DNA of 64,000 nucleotides. It comes from Rebecca billardiae RCC1528 (taxonomy: Eukaryota > Haptophyta). Position numbers and translations under genes: made by a program. Below the pieces are notes generated by a model. The model saw only the letters and a list, made by a program, of their open reading frames with translations, did no database searches and was not told the DNA's origin. The stretch covers positions 62,001-126,000 of the forward strand of contig OZ251236.1 of the NCBI GenBank assembly GCA_965240325.2, given 5' to 3'. Positions 21,397 to 32,969 of the stretch are shown piece by piece; within the stretch, counting starts at the first letter, position 1; the number at the start of each line of letters is the position of its first letter.

Positions 21397-23177
21397 GGCT
21401 GGCTGTTGGTCGCCGTCCGGGCGTGTGCCTCCAACGATTTGTTAGTGTGATTGCGCCGGAACATGAGCCCGGAAGTACGGAACCTTTGCGCGAGCCTCTG
21501 CGTCGTCGCACCAAAGAAAAACTCTGCCCTGGCGGGCGGGGGGGTCGGCGGGCCGTGCCAGTGCTGTCGCAATATTTCCCCAGCGGGTTCGCGCCTTTTA
21601 TTTAGCGGTTTGACGGGCAGGATGACGAATAACAATGCGACACACAGATGATGGTGAGCTACCTGACTCACTGACGAATAATAACGCGACAGCATCTCCT
21701 CCTGCCGCCAGCCGTGAGATCCGTGTGTCGCGAGGATGCCGATGTCCGCTCCGGGCACGATGGGCTCGGCGAAGGTCGCGTCGGCGTCGTGCACGGCCGC
21801 CACGCTGCGCAACAACGCGTCCAGGTCCAAGCGCTCGTCGGCGCTCGCCGCTTCGCGCGACAGGTCCGGCACCCGCACGTTCGGCGGTATCAGGAGCTGA
21901 GTCGGCGGTGCGCGCGCGCGCAGTGCGAGAGCGTGTGCCACTCGCGATCGAGGGTGGGCACGCGCTGCTCGAGCAGGCACAGGAAGCGCAGCGCATGTGC
22001 CACTGGCTTCACGACGTCGGCCTCGTCCCGCAGCGCTCGTGACATGGTGGAGGATGGGGCGACAATGTTGCACGCTCGGCGTTTCAGCTCGTGGCGGATG
22101 CGCCTCACGGAGCCTCTGGGATCGGTCATACTGTAGCGCTGTGCGACGAGGGCCGCCGACTCGCCAAGACGCGGTTCCTGCCACGGCGACAGACACGGCA
22201 GCTGCGTTCGCTGCGCCTCGTACGCGCCGCTTTGCGCTGCGCCTCCGTCGCATTGGTCACCGTCGACGCCATGCTGAAGGCCGGACGTGGGCTTCGGCTG
22301 TGAGGGACCGCGAGCGCCGAGCGATCTTTGGCCGCGATCGCGAAAGATGATCGCCGGGACAAGGGCCGGCCCTTCGGCTTGGCCGGGACAAAGGACCGGT
22401 ATTTGATGGTCCTTTGGCCGGGAACTGGTACAGCTGTAGCAAACGGATTTGCATGCGCCCGAGAAGTTGTGGCACGCGACAGTCCGGTGCGCCGTTTCCG
22501 GCGATCGAGTTCAGAAGGCCGCGCCAAAGCTTGCGTCGCGTGCGATGGCGCTCAGTCCCGCCCGCGAGACGCCTCGTGATGAGGGCCTTTCCGCACCGAG
22601 CCCGACGCGCGACGGTGGATCGCGCGAGGTGGTTGTCGTGCGCAGCGCTTAATACTATGGCTCGTGCGAGCGCTCGACGTGCAAGTCGGGCGAGGACCGC
22701 CCCAGGTCGCACGATCGTGTCGACGCGCCGAGCGTGCCTCCAAACGCGTCGACTTTGGCCCCCGTTCGACCTGCACGCGAGACGACGAGGGCAGCAATCG
22801 CGAATCGGGCGAAAACCCGTCTCGGGAGTCCTCTCACGATGTCCGCGCCGGCGTTGGATTTGGCGCGCGCCGCCCACGCGCTCCGCGCCATGGCCGGCAT
22901 GGTTTTCGGCCGAGCGTCCCCACTGGGAGCTGCGAGGGCGCCCGGTAGTGAGCGAAGCGACCCGGCAGTGAGGGAGGCGATTTTCTTTATTTCTTTGCGA
23001 GGCGATTTTCTTTTTTCCTTTTCTTTTTCTTATCTTTTTCCCGGGCACTACAAGGGGCGGACCTACGGCCCGCCATATCACGATGGCGGCGGCGAGCGCC
23101 CCCTTCTCTTGCGGCTGATTTTTCGCGGTTTTGAAACAATTCAGGTGCCGGCCGCGCACGCACGAGCGCGCGCGCGG
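21397..23177. other. Gene-poor region, probable degenerate transposon DNA
   Basis: GC is lower than in the genes. Several interrupted frames exist on the minus strand, and none is intact. An imperfect inverted repeat around GGACCGGTATTTGATGGTCC lies at about 22395. From 22980 to 23045 the DNA is T-rich. It probably includes the promoter of the FYVE gene near 21400-21600. Confidence 0.4.
21710..22140 (-). pseudogene. Possible broken coding segment (transposase-like?)
   Basis: The minus strand encodes DEADVVKPVAHALRFLCLLE, then QRVPTLDREWHTL, in one frame. After a frame change it encodes ERLDLDALLRSVAAVHDADA and FAEPIVPGADIG. The first part resembles by eye the block in hAT-type transposases where long helices precede the catalytic end. 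The similarity is weak and the frame is broken, so this is only a lead. Confidence 0.25.
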
Positions 23178-24237
23178 CTAGCGCGCCTTACGGCACACCT
23201 CCTGCAGCCGCGCGCGCTGCGCGTCGGTCGCCGCGTCCGCCAGCGCCGCCTCCGCCGTGCGCCGCGCCTCCTCCAGCCGGCCGCGCGCGAGCTGCACCTC
23301 GGCGAGCCGCACGCGCGCGGGCACGGTGCGCGCGTGGTTGGCGCCCCAGAGCTTGGCGCACAGCGCGTGCGACTCGTCAAAGGTCTTCTCGGCGCGCTCC
23401 ACCTGCCCCAGCTCCTGCTGCGCGTCGCCTGCAACGTCCGCGCCGCGCGGCGGGGCGGGGCGGCGCGCGGTGCGTGGGGCGTGGCGGCGCGTGCTGGCCG
23501 GCCGGCGGCGGCGCGGCGCGACGCGCGCGGCGGACGGCGCGCGCGCGCGCACCGAGGCGCAGCAGCGTGGCGGCGAGCGCGGGCGAGCGCCTCGGCTCCT
23601 CGCCCACCGCGCCGCGCAGCCGCTCCGCCGCCGCCTCGAGCAGCGCTGCGCTCTGTGCGTGCCGGCCCGAATCCGCATGCAGCTCGGCGAGCGCGCTCAT
23701 GCAGGTGGTGGTGGTGCGGTGCGCGGGCCCGGCGGTGGTCTCGAAGATGTCGAGCGCCTGCTCATACAGCCCCGCCGCCTCCGCCCGCCGCGCCCCGCCC
23801 AGCCGGCGCAGCAGCTCCGCCAGGTTGAAGAGCGAGGTCGCGACCGGCGGCCCTCGGTCGCCAAAGTAATGCGCCTGCTCGAGCGCGGCGCGGAGGGTGG
23901 CCTCGGCCTGCGCGCGCTGGCCGGCGCGCCAGAGCTCGCGCGCCTCGCCGATCAGCGCCTTCCACGCCTGCACGCGCGCCACGTCCACCTCGAGGTTGCG
24001 CGCCACCGGGTCGTTCTGCGTGTCGCCGAAGAAGTGCTCGGGCGGCGGCCGCGGCGGCGGCTCGGCGCGCTCGCACTCGGCGAGGCGGGCGGAGAGCGCG
24101 GCGGAGGCGCAGAGCGCGCCGCCGGCGAGGATGGCGGTCGCGGAGGCCGACGACGCCGCGCGCGCGAGGCTCACGCCGCCGCGGGCGCGCGCCGTGCGCG
24201 CGCACGCCGCGAGCGCGCGTCGAAGGTGCGAGGCCAT
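23178..24237 (-). CDS. Mitochondrial TPR protein (TTC19-like), 2 exons
   Basis: Exons 24237-23553 and 23428-23178 are joined in phase 1 (GTGCGC...CAG) for 311 aa. The start MASHLRRALAACARTARARG is a typical mitochondrial presequence, followed by a hydrophobic segment near 30-50. From about residue 80 to the end there are tetratricopeptide-like helical pairs (EARELWRAGQRAQAEATLRA, ATSLFNLAELLRRLG, AEAAGLYEQALDIFETTAG, AEKTFDESHALCAKLWGANH, LEEARRTAEAAL). The presequence, one TM and the kinesin-light-chain-like TPRs match TTC19, an inner-membrane factor for respiratory complex III. A general TPR scaffold is the alternative. The gene is tandem with the NADPH oxidase gene, 271 bp from its stop. 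Confidence 0.75.
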
Positions 24238-24508
24238 CGTGTGGTCGATCTTGAATCTGGGAGCAATCTGCTCACCAATCTCCCGGTCCGGGGCGACTTC
24301 CGAGTTCCGGGCGCCGTGAGACCAGATTCTAATTCGTCTCACGAGCTTGCGACCGGTGCAAGAACTAGTGTGCGCAGGTCTGCACGCATGGCGGCCGCCG
24401 CTCGGCGCGCCGGCGCTGCAAGGGCACGTCGGCTAGCGGCCGCCGGAGCCTGGGATGGCGCCCCCGGCACGCGCGCGCGCGGCGGCGGCGGCGGCGGCGC
24501 GGGCGCGC

Positions 24509-26961
24509 TCAGAAGTTCTCCTTGTGCAGCCGGAACACCGTGCCCGACGCCTCGTCCGAGTGCTGCACGCACGCGTGCTTGAGCGTCTGGCCGATGCCCG
24601 CGGCGCCGCAGAAGATCACGCCGATCGGCCGGCCGCCGAAGCGCTCCTTGACGCGCCCAAACTCGCGCGCCCAGTCGGGCCGGCCGGCGTGCACGCGCAC
24701 GTACGGCTCGCCCGTGCGCGGGTCCGTCACCGCCTGCATCTCGCGCAGCACGCTCCACAGCTCGGCCGAGCCGCCGGCCGCGCCGCCGGCCGCGCCGCCG
24801 CGCGCGTCGAGCGCCTCCGCCGTCGTGCCGGTGAGGTAGATCGAGATGTCGAGGGCGCGCTCCGCGTCGTTGGACGCGGCGACGGCCGCGGTGATCTCCG
24901 CCGCCTCCGCGTCGAGCGCGCGCACGCGGCCCCGCGCCTGCTCCACGTCCACCGCCGTGCCCGAGCGCAGCGCGCCCAGCAGCCGCGCGCGCTCGGCGTC
25001 GAGCGCGCGCGCGCGCCGCTGCAGCTCGGCGCGCTTGTGCGCGGAGGCGGCGTCGGCGCCGTAGAGCTCGGAGTGCGCGAGCTGCCGCGCCTTCAGGTGC
25101 GGCAGCCGCAGCAGCAGCCAGCGGAACGCCGTCACGTCCTGCAGCCGCGCCACCCACACAAAGTGCACGTGGTACGGTTGGAAGCCGAGCATCCAGCTGC
25201 AGCCGCAGCCGGACCGGACGCAGCCGCACGAGAGAAAAAAAGTCCGGCCGGGCAGAAGAGAGTCCGGGGCCCGAGAGTCCGGGGTCCGAGAGTCCGGGGG
25301 AGGGCGGGCGCAGGCGCGCGCGGGGATGAGGCCGGCCGACCGGGCGGGCGCCGCGCCGCGTGCCGCCGAGGCCCTCGCCGCGCGCGCGCCGCGCACGGCC
25401 ACGCCCGCCGCGGCCGGCGCCGCGCGGATTGGTGGGGGGGGGGGCGCTGACTCGGCGCGCGCGGCCAGGCAGCCGGCAGCGCAGCGCAGCCGGCGAGCGC
25501 GCGCACCGGTGCATGACGGTGCCCTGCAGGATGGAGGCGAAGGGGGTGACGCCGATGCCCGCGCCGATGCACAGCACCGAGCGGTACGTGAGGAACGCCT
25601 GCGACGGCGCCCCGTACGGGCCGTCCAGCCGAAACAGCCGTCGGCCGTCGGGCCCCCACACGGTCCCAAAGTGCATGGCGCCGTCGGCGGCGGTGGAGCG
25701 CGTGCCGAGCTCGACCGCCGGGCGCTGCCGCGGGTTGAGGAGCGAGAGGTGCGCGCACACGCGCCACGTCCACGAGGCCGCGTCGGGGACGACGCTGCGC
25801 CGCGCGGGGGGGGGGGGCGGGGGGCGGGGGCGGGGGGGGGGGGCGAGCCGAGCGGCCGCGCGGGAATCAGACGTGCGGACGTGGGAATCAGACGTGGGGG
25901 AAGAATCAGAGTACGTGCGCACGCAGAGCCTCAGCACGCCGCCCAGCAACGCACCGGATGTTGATCTCGACAAAGTCGTCCTGCGGCGACGACGCGATGG
26001 TGAACGGGTGCCACTCCCACCGCGAGACCGCGGGGCAGCACAGGTAGAGATACTGCCCCTCCAGATAGTCCATGCACGCGCGCACGGGCGAGCCTCCCAC
26101 GCCGCGCCGGTTGTCGAAGCTGATGGGTGGCGGGGGCGCGGGAGGGCGCGCGGCGCGGGGAGGGAGGGGTGGGTTGGGGCGCGGGGAGGCGCGGCAGAGC
26201 GGGCCGGCGTCCGGCGGCGGCGGCAGGAGGCGCGGCGCGGCGGGGCCGCCGCGGGCGAGCACCCCGCGCCGCGCGCCGCGCCGCCGCCGCCACAGCGCGC
26301 GCGCGCAGCCCCGCGCGCACCGCAGCGTGAACACCGCCGGCTGCCGCGCCGACCGCAGCGGCCGCGCGACCGCGCCGCCGCCGCCGCCGCCAATGGGCGG
26401 CGCGCCGCGCTCGGCGGGCGTCGGCGCGGCGGGCTTGGACGCGGCGCCGCCGGCCCCGTCGGCGCCGCCGCCGCCGAACAAGCGCCAGCTCGCGCCGCCG
26501 CCTTGCTGCGCGGCAGCGGCCGGCCCCGCGCCCTCCTCCGCACCGGCGGCGCCGCGCGGCGCCGGGGCCGTGCGCGCGCCCGCCTTGGGCGCGCCGCCAC
26601 GCGGCGCGGCCGCGCCGCCGGCCCCGTCCGCCGCCGCGCCACCGCGGCCGGGCGCGAGCCAGCCCAGCACGCCGCGCTTGGGCGCCTCGGCGCGGCCGCC
26701 GCCGCCGCCGTCCGCGTGCGCGGCGTGCGCGGGCGCGTCCGAGTAGTACCAGGCGACGCTGAGCAGCGCGACCGGCCTGCGCCCGCGCAGGAACTGCCGG
26801 AACAGCCGCTCCGCGGCGTACAGCGACAGCGGCCCGCTCGCCCACAGGTAGAAGGCGGAGCCGTGCGAGAGCAGCAGCGCGAAGAACGGGACGAACAGGT
26901 GGTGGCACAGCCTGGGCGCGCGGCCGGCACAAAACGCAAAGAGGCGGGCGGGGCGTGCGCG

Positions 26962-26992
<31 letters not shown>

Positions 26993-29900
26993 GCGGCGCG
27001 GTCGACACGGAACAGCGCGCAGGGGCGGGGCGGGGCGTGTGCGGGGTGTGGTGTGGTGTGGTGTGGTGTGGCGGCGCAGCGCCGCCGCCCGTGCGCCGGA
27101 CCGCCCCGCCCCCCCCCGCTGACAACCGGCGGGCGGGCGCATTTTATTTTCACCACCCCGCCCGCCTCGCATTCCCCCAAGCTGCTGCTGTGTCCGCTGT
27201 GCGTGTGTGCGGCTACTGTGCGTGTGTGCGCGTGTGCGTGTGCGCAGCTGTGTGCGCGTGCGTGCGGCCGTGCGTGCGGCCGTGCGTGCGCACCAGAAGG
27301 TCTCGTAGTGGCAGCGCTTCACGTTCTCAGCGGCTGCCGCAAACAGCAGCAGCATCACGCCCAGCAGCAGGTGGCCGGACAGCCCGAGCCACACGCGCGC
27401 GGAGTAGGCGAGCACCTGCGCAGCGCGAAGCGCAGCGCGGCAGCCGCGGGGCGGGCGGGGGCGGGCGCCGGGCCGTGAGCGCGGCACGGACGCGCGGGTT
27501 CGGGGTGAGGGTTAGGGGTTAGGGTTAGGGTTAGGGTGAGGGCTAGGGCGCGCGCACCGTCGCGTCGCCCGACGGCGTGACCCCCGCCTTGAAGTAGCTG
27601 CTGGCGAACGCGTAGTTGGCGTAGTGGCACGACGCGTGGCCGAGCACGCTCGCGCACAGCCCGTACTTGGCCAGCGCCTGGTGCGCGACGATGTTCTTGT
27701 CCAGCGGGATCAGCCGCGGGACGAGCGCGCCCAGCCGGGTGGGCAGATACGCCGCGGCAGAGTGCAGCGCGGCCGCGGCCGAGCGGAGCACTGGGAGCAG
27801 CAGCAGCGTGCAGTGGAGGTTGCACAGCTGGCCGAAGCCCTTGGCGAGCGGGTACCAGCGCGTGAGCGCCTTGGCCGACTGCCCGTGCCGCCACGCCGCC
27901 TCGGCGAAGAGCAGCAGCACGGCGGCGGTGTAGAGCGACACCCACACGCGCCGCGGCAGCCGGTCCGATCGCACGTGTTGCGAATACCATCCTGAGGCCT
28001 TGCGCCGCAGGGCGCGCAGCTGGCGCGCAGAGTAGCCGCCGCCGCCCTCCGGCCCCGGCGCGGCGGACGGCGCACCCGCCGCCGCCGACGCGCCGCGGCC
28101 CGCGCCGCCACCGCCGCCGCCGGCCGCCGCGGGGTGCAGCGCCCACGCGCGCGCGTCGGGCGGCGCGGCGAGCGCGGCGCCCAGCTGCAGTGCCGCGCAC
28201 AGCAACAGCATGGCGCCGCCAAACCGCAGCGGCACCGGGCACGGCTGTGCGAGCAGCGTGGTGGCGTAGTACCCGGTGGCGCACGCCTTGAGCGGCCACT
28301 GCGCGCGCGAGCGCACGCACACCTACGCGAGCGAGCGCGGCGGGAGGGTGAGTGTCATAGGGCTAGGGTTAGGGTTAGGGTGGTTAGGGTAGGGTAGGGT
28401 TGCGCGCCACGGCTGCTGTGCGCGCATGCTCGCGCGCGCACCTTGGTAAGAGCGGAGCTGCCGGCGGGCGGGGCGAGCGCGTGGAGCACGGCGCCGAGGC
28501 CGTGCGAGACCGAGCGCGCGAGGCGCACGCGCGCCGACGCGTCCGCCGCCACCGCGTCCGCCACGATCGCGCCCGAGCTGCGCCGCCGCATCATCGCCGC
28601 GCCGCCGCCAACGCCGCCGCCGCCGCCGCCGCGTCCGCCGCCGCCTTCCAAGTCGCCGCCGCCGCGCCGACCACCAGCGGCGGCGCCGCCTCGCGCGCCG
28701 CCGCCCCCACCGCCGCTCGCGCCGCTCGCGCGCCGGCTCGCGTCGGGCGTGCGGAACGACGAGCCGCCCGCGCCGCCCTCCGTGAGCGGCTCGGTCTCGT
28801 CGCCTGCGGCCGAGCCCTTGGCCCAATACTGCGGAGGGTGCGTGCGCACCCAGTTGCGCAGGCCGAACGGAGCGCCGAGGCCGAGGAGGGCCCAGGCGTG
28901 CGTGGGGCGGACGGGGCCGGAGGGCGGCGGGAGGTGCGCGTGCCGCGCCGCCCACGCGTCCGCGCAGCCGCACCACCCGCCGCCGCCACTCCGCCGCGCC
29001 GCCGCCGCGGCCGCGCGCCGCTGGCCGCGCGCCGCGCGCGCGTCGAGCGCGCGCCGCGCCTCCGCCGCCGAGTGCGGCCCCGCTTCGAGCGCCAGCACGT
29101 ACTCGAGGGCGGCGCAGCCGACGCAGGCGAAGAAGGCGCCGCTCGCCTCGGCCACGCACCCGTAGAACACCAGCGTCAGCACCGCGCTCCACGCCGTCAG
29201 CGCGCACGTCAGCAGCGTCAGGTTGCGCGCCAGGAACGGCAGCGCGCGCAGCCGGTGCGCGGACGGGACGTGCACGGCGGAGGCGCGCGCGTGCGCGGAG
29301 GCGCAGGCGGCCTTGGCGCGGGAGGCGAGGGCGGAGGCGAAGGCGGGGGCGCGCGGGCGGAGCCGCGCGCGCCACGAGTGGCCGCCGCCGTCGCCCGTCG
29401 GCGCGCCCGTCGCCGTGAGCCGCGGCGGCACCGGCGGCGGCGCGGCGGCGCCGCCCGCGCCCGCGCCCGCCGCCGCCTCGCCTGCGCCCGCCTCGTCGTC
29501 GTCGGCGCCGTCGGTGGGCGCGCGCGCGCGCCAGCCGAGGAGCGCGCCGACGCCGCCGAGCACGCCCGCCGCGGGCGTCGGCGCGTCGTCCGCCGACAGC
29601 CCGCGCCGCGCCGCATCCTGCACGTCCAGCTCTGTGAGGATTTCGTCAAGTTTACCCAGCTTGCTAATGATGTCCTCGACCTGCGCGGACTGGCGCTCCT
29701 CGGTGCGCTTGAGGCGGGCCTCCTTGAGCGAGCGCGCGCCGCTGGAGAGCGCGTCGGCCACGCGCTCGACCAGGCTCGAGCCGCCGCCGCCGCCGCCATC
29801 GCCCTCCTTTGGCGCGGCGGCGGCGGCGGCGGCGGCCGAGCCGGCGCCGCCGTGCGCCGAGCCGCCCGACTCGGCGGAGAGCGAGGCAGGGACGGGCGGC

Positions 29901-30124
29901 GGCGTGGGCGCGCGCGAGGAGAGCTTGGCGCTCGGCTGCGCCGCCTCCAGCGGCACCTCGCGCAGCGCGCGCCACGCGCCGCTCACGCCGTCCGCGCCGA
30001 GCTGCGGCGCCCACACGGCCGTGCCGTCGCCGAGCACGCCCTCGCGCCTGAGCTCGCGCAGCGCGTCGGCGGTGACGGGGCCGCGGGTCTCGCCGCGCGG
30101 GTTGACGTAGTGGAAGCTCGCCAT
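24509..30124 (-). CDS. NADPH oxidase with N-terminal GYF_2-like domain, 7 exons
   Basis: Exons: 30124-28442, 28322-27558, 27415-27294, 26911-26321, 26119-25955, 25794-25507, 25196-24509; 1433 aa. All junctions are GT-AG and frame-consistent. Exon 2 could instead begin at 28298. Residues 1-55 resemble a GYF_2 domain (FHYVNPRGETRGPV...REGVL...VW). A coiled segment, two TM stretches near 310-360 and low-complexity sequence follow. Exon 2 holds NOX helices with LDKNIVAHQALAKYGL and VLGHASCHY (haem His). Exons 3-4 hold VWLGLSGHLLLGVMLL and FWLCHHLFVPFFALLLSHG (second His pair). Exon 5 has EWHPFTIASSP (FAD). Exon 6 has LDGPYGAPSQ and GAGIGVTPFASIL, and exon 7 ends with FCGAAGIGQTLKHAC (NADPH). It transfers electrons from NADPH across a membrane to O2, forming superoxide. 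Low-complexity and coiled insertions lie before the FAD domain and inside the NADPH domain. Confidence 0.92.
26964..27071. repeat. Microsatellites in a NOX intron
   Basis: A (GT)n run of about 29 bases (26964-26992) and a (GTGTG)n run (27046-27071) lie in the intron between exons 3 and 4 of the oxidase gene. A short G-rich run separates them. Confidence 0.9.
27507..27548 (+). repeat. Telomere-like TTAGGG repeats in NOX intron 2
   Basis: Imperfect GGGTTAGGG units, including three uninterrupted TTAGGG, lie just inside the intron after exon 2 of the minus-strand oxidase gene. The pre-mRNA would therefore carry CCCTAA. Confidence 0.9.
28359..28401 (+). repeat. Telomere-like repeats in NOX intron 1
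   Basis: GGGCTAGGGTTAGGGTTAGG, followed by GGTTAGGGTAGGGTAGGG units, lies in the intron between exons 1 and 2, in the same orientation as the block at 27507. Confidence 0.9.
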
Positions 30125-30326
30125 CCGCGCGCTGCGCCGGGCGTGCGTGCGCGCGGGGAGCCGGGCGTGCGCGCGGGCGTCGAGCGCGCGGCCGCGCTGC
30201 TGCGGCTTTTTAAGGCCCGACGGCAGCAGCGCGGGCGTGGCACCTTCCTGGACCGGCCAACCGGCCCGTTATTCGCTGGAGATTTCCTGCACCCGCAAAG
30301 TCCGGCGCGGCGCCCCCGGACTCAGC
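30125..30326. promoter_or_regulatory. Divergent promoter with TATA-like box
   Basis: This 202-bp gap separates the start codons of the oxidase (-) and pseudouridine synthase (+) genes. It contains CTTTTTAAGG at 30206-30215, a TATA-like palindromic word about 110 bp from the + strand ATG, in otherwise GC-rich DNA. The role is inferred from position. Confidence 0.4.
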
Positions 30327-31625
30327 ATGGTGGCGGCCATCGGGGCCATCGCGCTCGCCACTTGGGCGCTCGCGGCGCACCCCGCCGCGCCGCCGGGGTA
30401 CGCCGTGCGCCACGCGTTCACGGCACCCGCCGCGGCCGCGCGCACCCGCGTCACCGAAGCGCTGCGCGCGCAGCTGCCCGACGCCTTTGCCTCGCCGTCC
30501 GCCGCGCGGCGCGCGGTCCGGCGCCGGCTCGTTCTGCTCGACGGCACGCCGTGCGCGTGCGACACGGTGCTGCGCGGCGGCGAGCGGCTCGTCGTGGTGC
30601 ACCGCGCGGGCGAGCCGGAGGGCGCGCCCGGCCGCCCCGCCGCCCCGCGCCGCTACGCAGATCGCGATCTCGAGATTGCGTACGAGGACGAGGCGATGGC
30701 GGTCGTGGTGAAGCCGCAGGGCATGCCGACGCAGGGCGCGCACCGGCTCTCGGTGCACACGCTGCTGCCGCACGCGCTCGCGCCGTCGGCGCTGGACGGG
30801 CGGCTGCGCCGGCCGCAGCACGCCCACCGCCTCGACGCGCCCACCGGCGGGCTCCTCGCCGTCGCCAAGACGCACGACGCGCTCGTCGCCCTCTCGCGAA
30901 GTTTCGCGGAAAGGGCCGTGCAGAAGACGTACACGGCGCTCCTCGCGCCGGACGCGTGGGCGGCGGCGGCGGGCGGGCTCGTGGGCGGCGGCGCGGCCCG
31001 CGCGGCCGAGCCGCCGGCGTGCGCGACGGGCGGCGGCTACCGCCCGCTGCCCGACGCGGGCGAGATTGCAATCTCGCTCGGCGGCAAGGAGGCGAGCACC
31101 GCGTACGCAGTGACGCGGCGGTACCGCTCGCTCGGCCGGCTGCGCGAGCTGGCGGCCGTGACGCTCACGCCGCACACGGGTCGGACGCACCAGCTGCGCC
31201 GGCACGCGGCGCAGGGGCTCGGGTGCGCGCGCCGTCCGCGCGCGAGCGCCTACCGCGCGCGCGCGCGCGCGCCCGCCGACCGTGCGGCCGCGCGCGCGCG
31301 CGCGCCGCGCGCCCTCCGTCGCAGCTGGCCGATCGTCGGCGAGCCGCGCGGCGCGTACGCGTCGGACGCGTTCCGCGCGGCGTCGCCCGGCCGCGGCCTC
31401 TTCCTGTGGGCCAGCGGCCTCGCGCTGCCCCACCCGCTCTCCGGCGAGTGGCTCGTCTTTGAGCGGCCGCCGCCGCACAAGTTTGCGAGGTGGCCGGAGC
31501 GGGAGGCCGCGCGCGCCGCGGCGGCGGGTGGCGGCAGCGGCGTGGGCGAGGGCGAGGGCGCGCCGCCCGGGCCGGGGCCCGGCGCTCCCGCGCGCGCGCC
31601 GCCACGCCCGCCGCCGCGCTGCTGA
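30327..31625 (+). CDS. RluA-family pseudouridine synthase, 2 exons
   Basis: Exons 30327-31222 and 31325-31625 surround a 102-nt GTGCGC...CAG intron; the product is 398 aa. The N-terminus (MVAAIGAIALATWALAAHPA) is hydrophobic and looks like a signal or transit peptide, so the target may be organellar RNA. Residues about 35-95 resemble an S4-like RNA-binding module (AARRAVRRRLVLLDGTPC). The catalytic domain begins LEIAYEDEAMAVVVKPQGMP and contains QHAHRLDAPTGGLLAVAKT, with the invariant Asp of the RLD motif, then VQKTYTALL and LTPHTGRTHQLRRHAA, WPIVGE and HPLSGE. It converts uridine to pseudouridine in RNA. A short extra stretch containing EIAISLGG is encoded by a GATTGCAATCTCG palindrome. The tail is Pro/Gly-rich. 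Confidence 0.88.
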   Translation: MVAAIGAIALATWALAAHPAAPPGYAVRHAFTAPAAAARTRVTEALRAQLPDAFASPSAARRAVRRRLVLLDGTPCACDTVLRGGERLVVVHRAGEPEGAPGRPAAPRRYADRDLEIAYEDEAMAVVVKPQGMPTQGAHRLSVHTLLPHALAPSALDGRLRRPQHAHRLDAPTGGLLAVAKTHDALVALSRSFAERAVQKTYTALLAPDAWAAAAGGLVGGGAARAAEPPACATGGGYRPLPDAGEIAISLGGKEASTAYAVTRRYRSLGRLRELAAVTLTPHTGRTHQLRRHAAQGLGCARRPRASAYRARARAPADRAAARARAPRALRRSWPIVGEPRGAYASDAFRAASPGRGLFLWASGLALPHPLSGEWLVFERPPPHKFARWPEREAARAAAAGGGSGVGEGEGAPPGPGPGAPARAPPRPPPRC

Positions 31626-31891
31626 TATCGCATCACGGCATCAGTCAGCCTCGGCCGCCATGCTGACTGTCTGATCACGCTGACTGCGTTCCGCCAAAGT
31701 TGAGCGCCTGCGTCAGCTACTGTACTTGCGAGCGAGTGCAAACGATCAAATCATCTTGCGGGATCGTACCCGCGTTCCCCATACTCGCTGCTGGCAATTC
31801 GTTCAAGCGCGCGCGCAGCGCCGGCCCGTTCCGAGCGGATCGTTGGCAGGCGGCCCGTCGCCTCATCAGCCGCGCGCGGCGCGGCGGGCAG

Positions 31892-32938
31892 ATGGCGCCG
31901 GAGCGGCCGACGGCCGAGGGCTTCGCGCCGCCCAGGCAGCTGTCTGCGCCGTTCCTCCTGAAGGGGCTCGTGCCGCGCGTCTCGCCCCCGCCCCGCGACA
32001 CGCCCACGCCAAGCTGCCCGCCCCCGCCGGCGCCGGCGTCCGAGCCCGCGGGCGGCGCTCGCCGCGCGGCCGGCGGCGCGCTGCGGACGCCGTCGCCCGC
32101 GCGCGCGCGCGCGGCGCGCTCGGCCGAGGCGAAGGGCGGCTCGGGCCACTCGGCCTCCCTCCGCCACCGCGCGCCGCCCCCCGTGGCGCACGAGGCGGCC
32201 GCGGCGGCGCCGGCGCCAGCCGAGCCGGCGGCCGATCCAACTTCCGGCGCCGGCATGCTCAGCAAGCTGTTGACGCCGTCGCCCGCGCGCGTGCGCGCGG
32301 AGCGCTCGGCCGAGAAGGCGGGCGGCGGCTCGGGCCTCTCCGCCGCCCTCTGGCACCGCTCGCCGCCCGCCGTGCCGGGCGGCGCCGCCGAGCCGCTGCG
32401 CACGCCCTCGCCCGCTGGGCCGACGCCGACGCCGCAGGAGAGCGGTACTTTCTCGGAAAGTTCCGAGCGGTCGAGCGGGCGGCCGTCGCTGCTCGGCGCG
32501 ATCCTCTTCCGCTCGCCCGAGCCGTCGCGCACGCCCGGCTCCGACGCCGGCTCCGACGCCGACGCCGACGCCGACGCCGATGGCGCGCCCGCCGCCGACG
32601 CCGCCGCCGCCGCCGCCGCGCCCGCGCCGCGCCCGAGCCTGGCTGGCTGGGGCGTGGCGGCGCGCAGTAAGCCGCGCGGCGCGGCGCGCGGCGGCGGCGT
32701 GGCGCTCGGCCTCGTGCTGGCGGTGCTGCTGCTGGGCGGTGGCGGGCTCGCGGTGGGGATGCTCGTGCGCAGCGCCAGCCGAGCGGGCGGGCCCGCGCTC
32801 GGCGGCGGCGGCGGCGGCGGCGATGGCGGTGGCGGCGGCACCGCCGCCGCCGCCTCCGCCCGTGGCGCGGCGCCGCCGCCCTCGCCGCCGCCCTCGCCGC
32901 CGCCCTCGCCGCTGCCGCCGCCGTCGCCGCCGCCGCCG

Positions 32939-32969
<31 letters not shown>

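Noticed and set aside
27507-28401. Chromosome end (true telomere)
   Set aside because: The repeats are short, imperfect and inside introns, with genes on both sides.
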